Of a stretch of DNA of 15,163 bases, positions 15,108 to 15,163 are shown in pieces (positions within the stretch are counted from its first letter, which is position 1; every line of letters starts with the position of its first letter). The position numbers and the translations under genes are program-made. Source of the DNA: Chloroflexota bacterium. Lineage in GTDB: Bacteria > Chloroflexota > Dormibacteria > Dormibacterales > Dormibacteraceae. The stretch covers positions 1 through 15,163 of the forward strand of contig VBJR01000261.1 of NCBI GenBank assembly GCA_005880175.1, in the 5' to 3' direction. Under the pieces are notes generated by a model, which did no database searches, had not been told where the DNA came from, and saw only the letters and a list, made by a program, of their open reading frames with translations.

Positions 15108-15163
15108 GTGAGGTACGCCGCGGCCCGGATCGCCCAGGCGGTGCCGCTGCTGCTGCTCGTCTC
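15108..15163 (+). CDS. ABC transporter permease (DppB-like), N-terminal fragment only
   Basis: Starting at GTG 15108, 18 codons are visible before the window ends: [20 protein letters not shown] basic start followed by [13 protein letters not shown] closely fits the first cytoplasmic turn and first membrane helix of DppB/OppB-type permeases. These pair with family-5 binding proteins and normally follow them directly. No clear ribosome site precedes the GTG. The rest of the gene lies beyond the right edge. Confidence 0.65.
   Translation, partial: MRYAAARIAQAVPLLLLV

Overview
This is a 15.2 kb window of very GC-rich DNA (clearly above 70% G+C by eye). Nearly every codon of the real genes ends in G or C. 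That bias keeps long false frames open on both strands. Several genes have a TANNNT hexamer exactly 9 nt before the start codon, which suggests leaderless transcripts. Leaderless transcription and this base composition fit Actinobacteria, Deinococcota or Chloroflexota-type lineages. No single gene fixes the taxon, and I lean weakly towards a Chloroflexota-like bacterium. I see no rRNA, tRNA, CRISPR array, transposase or phage gene.

Layout. 1-1933 (minus): an AI-2E/PerM-family permease that runs off the left edge, preceded by an unrecognised polytopic membrane protein. 1934-2071: a divergent promoter region. 2072-3096 (plus): a double-cupin protein with an apparent -1 frameshift near its start. 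3097-3638: a gene-free stretch with a 42-nt-phased repeat array and overlapping hairpins. 3639-7055 (plus): a 1138-residue protein with about four GAF-like sensor domains joined to a glucose-6-phosphate-dehydrogenase-like or Gfo/Idh/MocA-like domain. 12502-7003 (minus): a four-gene cluster in the order metK (SAM synthetase), mannose-1-phosphate guanylyltransferase, phosphomannomutase/phosphoglucomutase and aceK (isocitrate dehydrogenase kinase/phosphatase). The last 53 bp of aceK overlap the end of the GAF gene tail to tail. 12503-12604: a divergent control region with a perfect 16-bp inverted repeat. 12605-13393 (plus): an aldo/keto reductase. 13460-15097 and 15108 to the right edge (plus): a Tat-type lipoprotein solute-binding protein and the first codons of an ABC permease, the start of a peptide/nickel-type import operon.

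How the genes may work together. The mutase and guanylyltransferase convert a hexose 6-phosphate to the 1-phosphate and then to GDP-mannose. The cupin gene could be an isomerase feeding mannose 6-phosphate, but that is a guess. AceK sets the split between the TCA cycle and the glyoxylate bypass. The GAF fusion keeps the substrate-contacting residues of glucose-6-phosphate dehydrogenase. The centre of the window therefore looks like central carbon and sugar-nucleotide metabolism with regulatory inputs.

Most unusual points: the GAF/dehydrogenase fusion; aceK in a sugar-nucleotide/SAM cluster with acidic-residue changes at catalytic positions; a metK with no normal start codon near its conserved N-terminus, an internal gap of about 19 residues and altered active-site residues; and the operator-like and phased repeats in the two intergenic regions.
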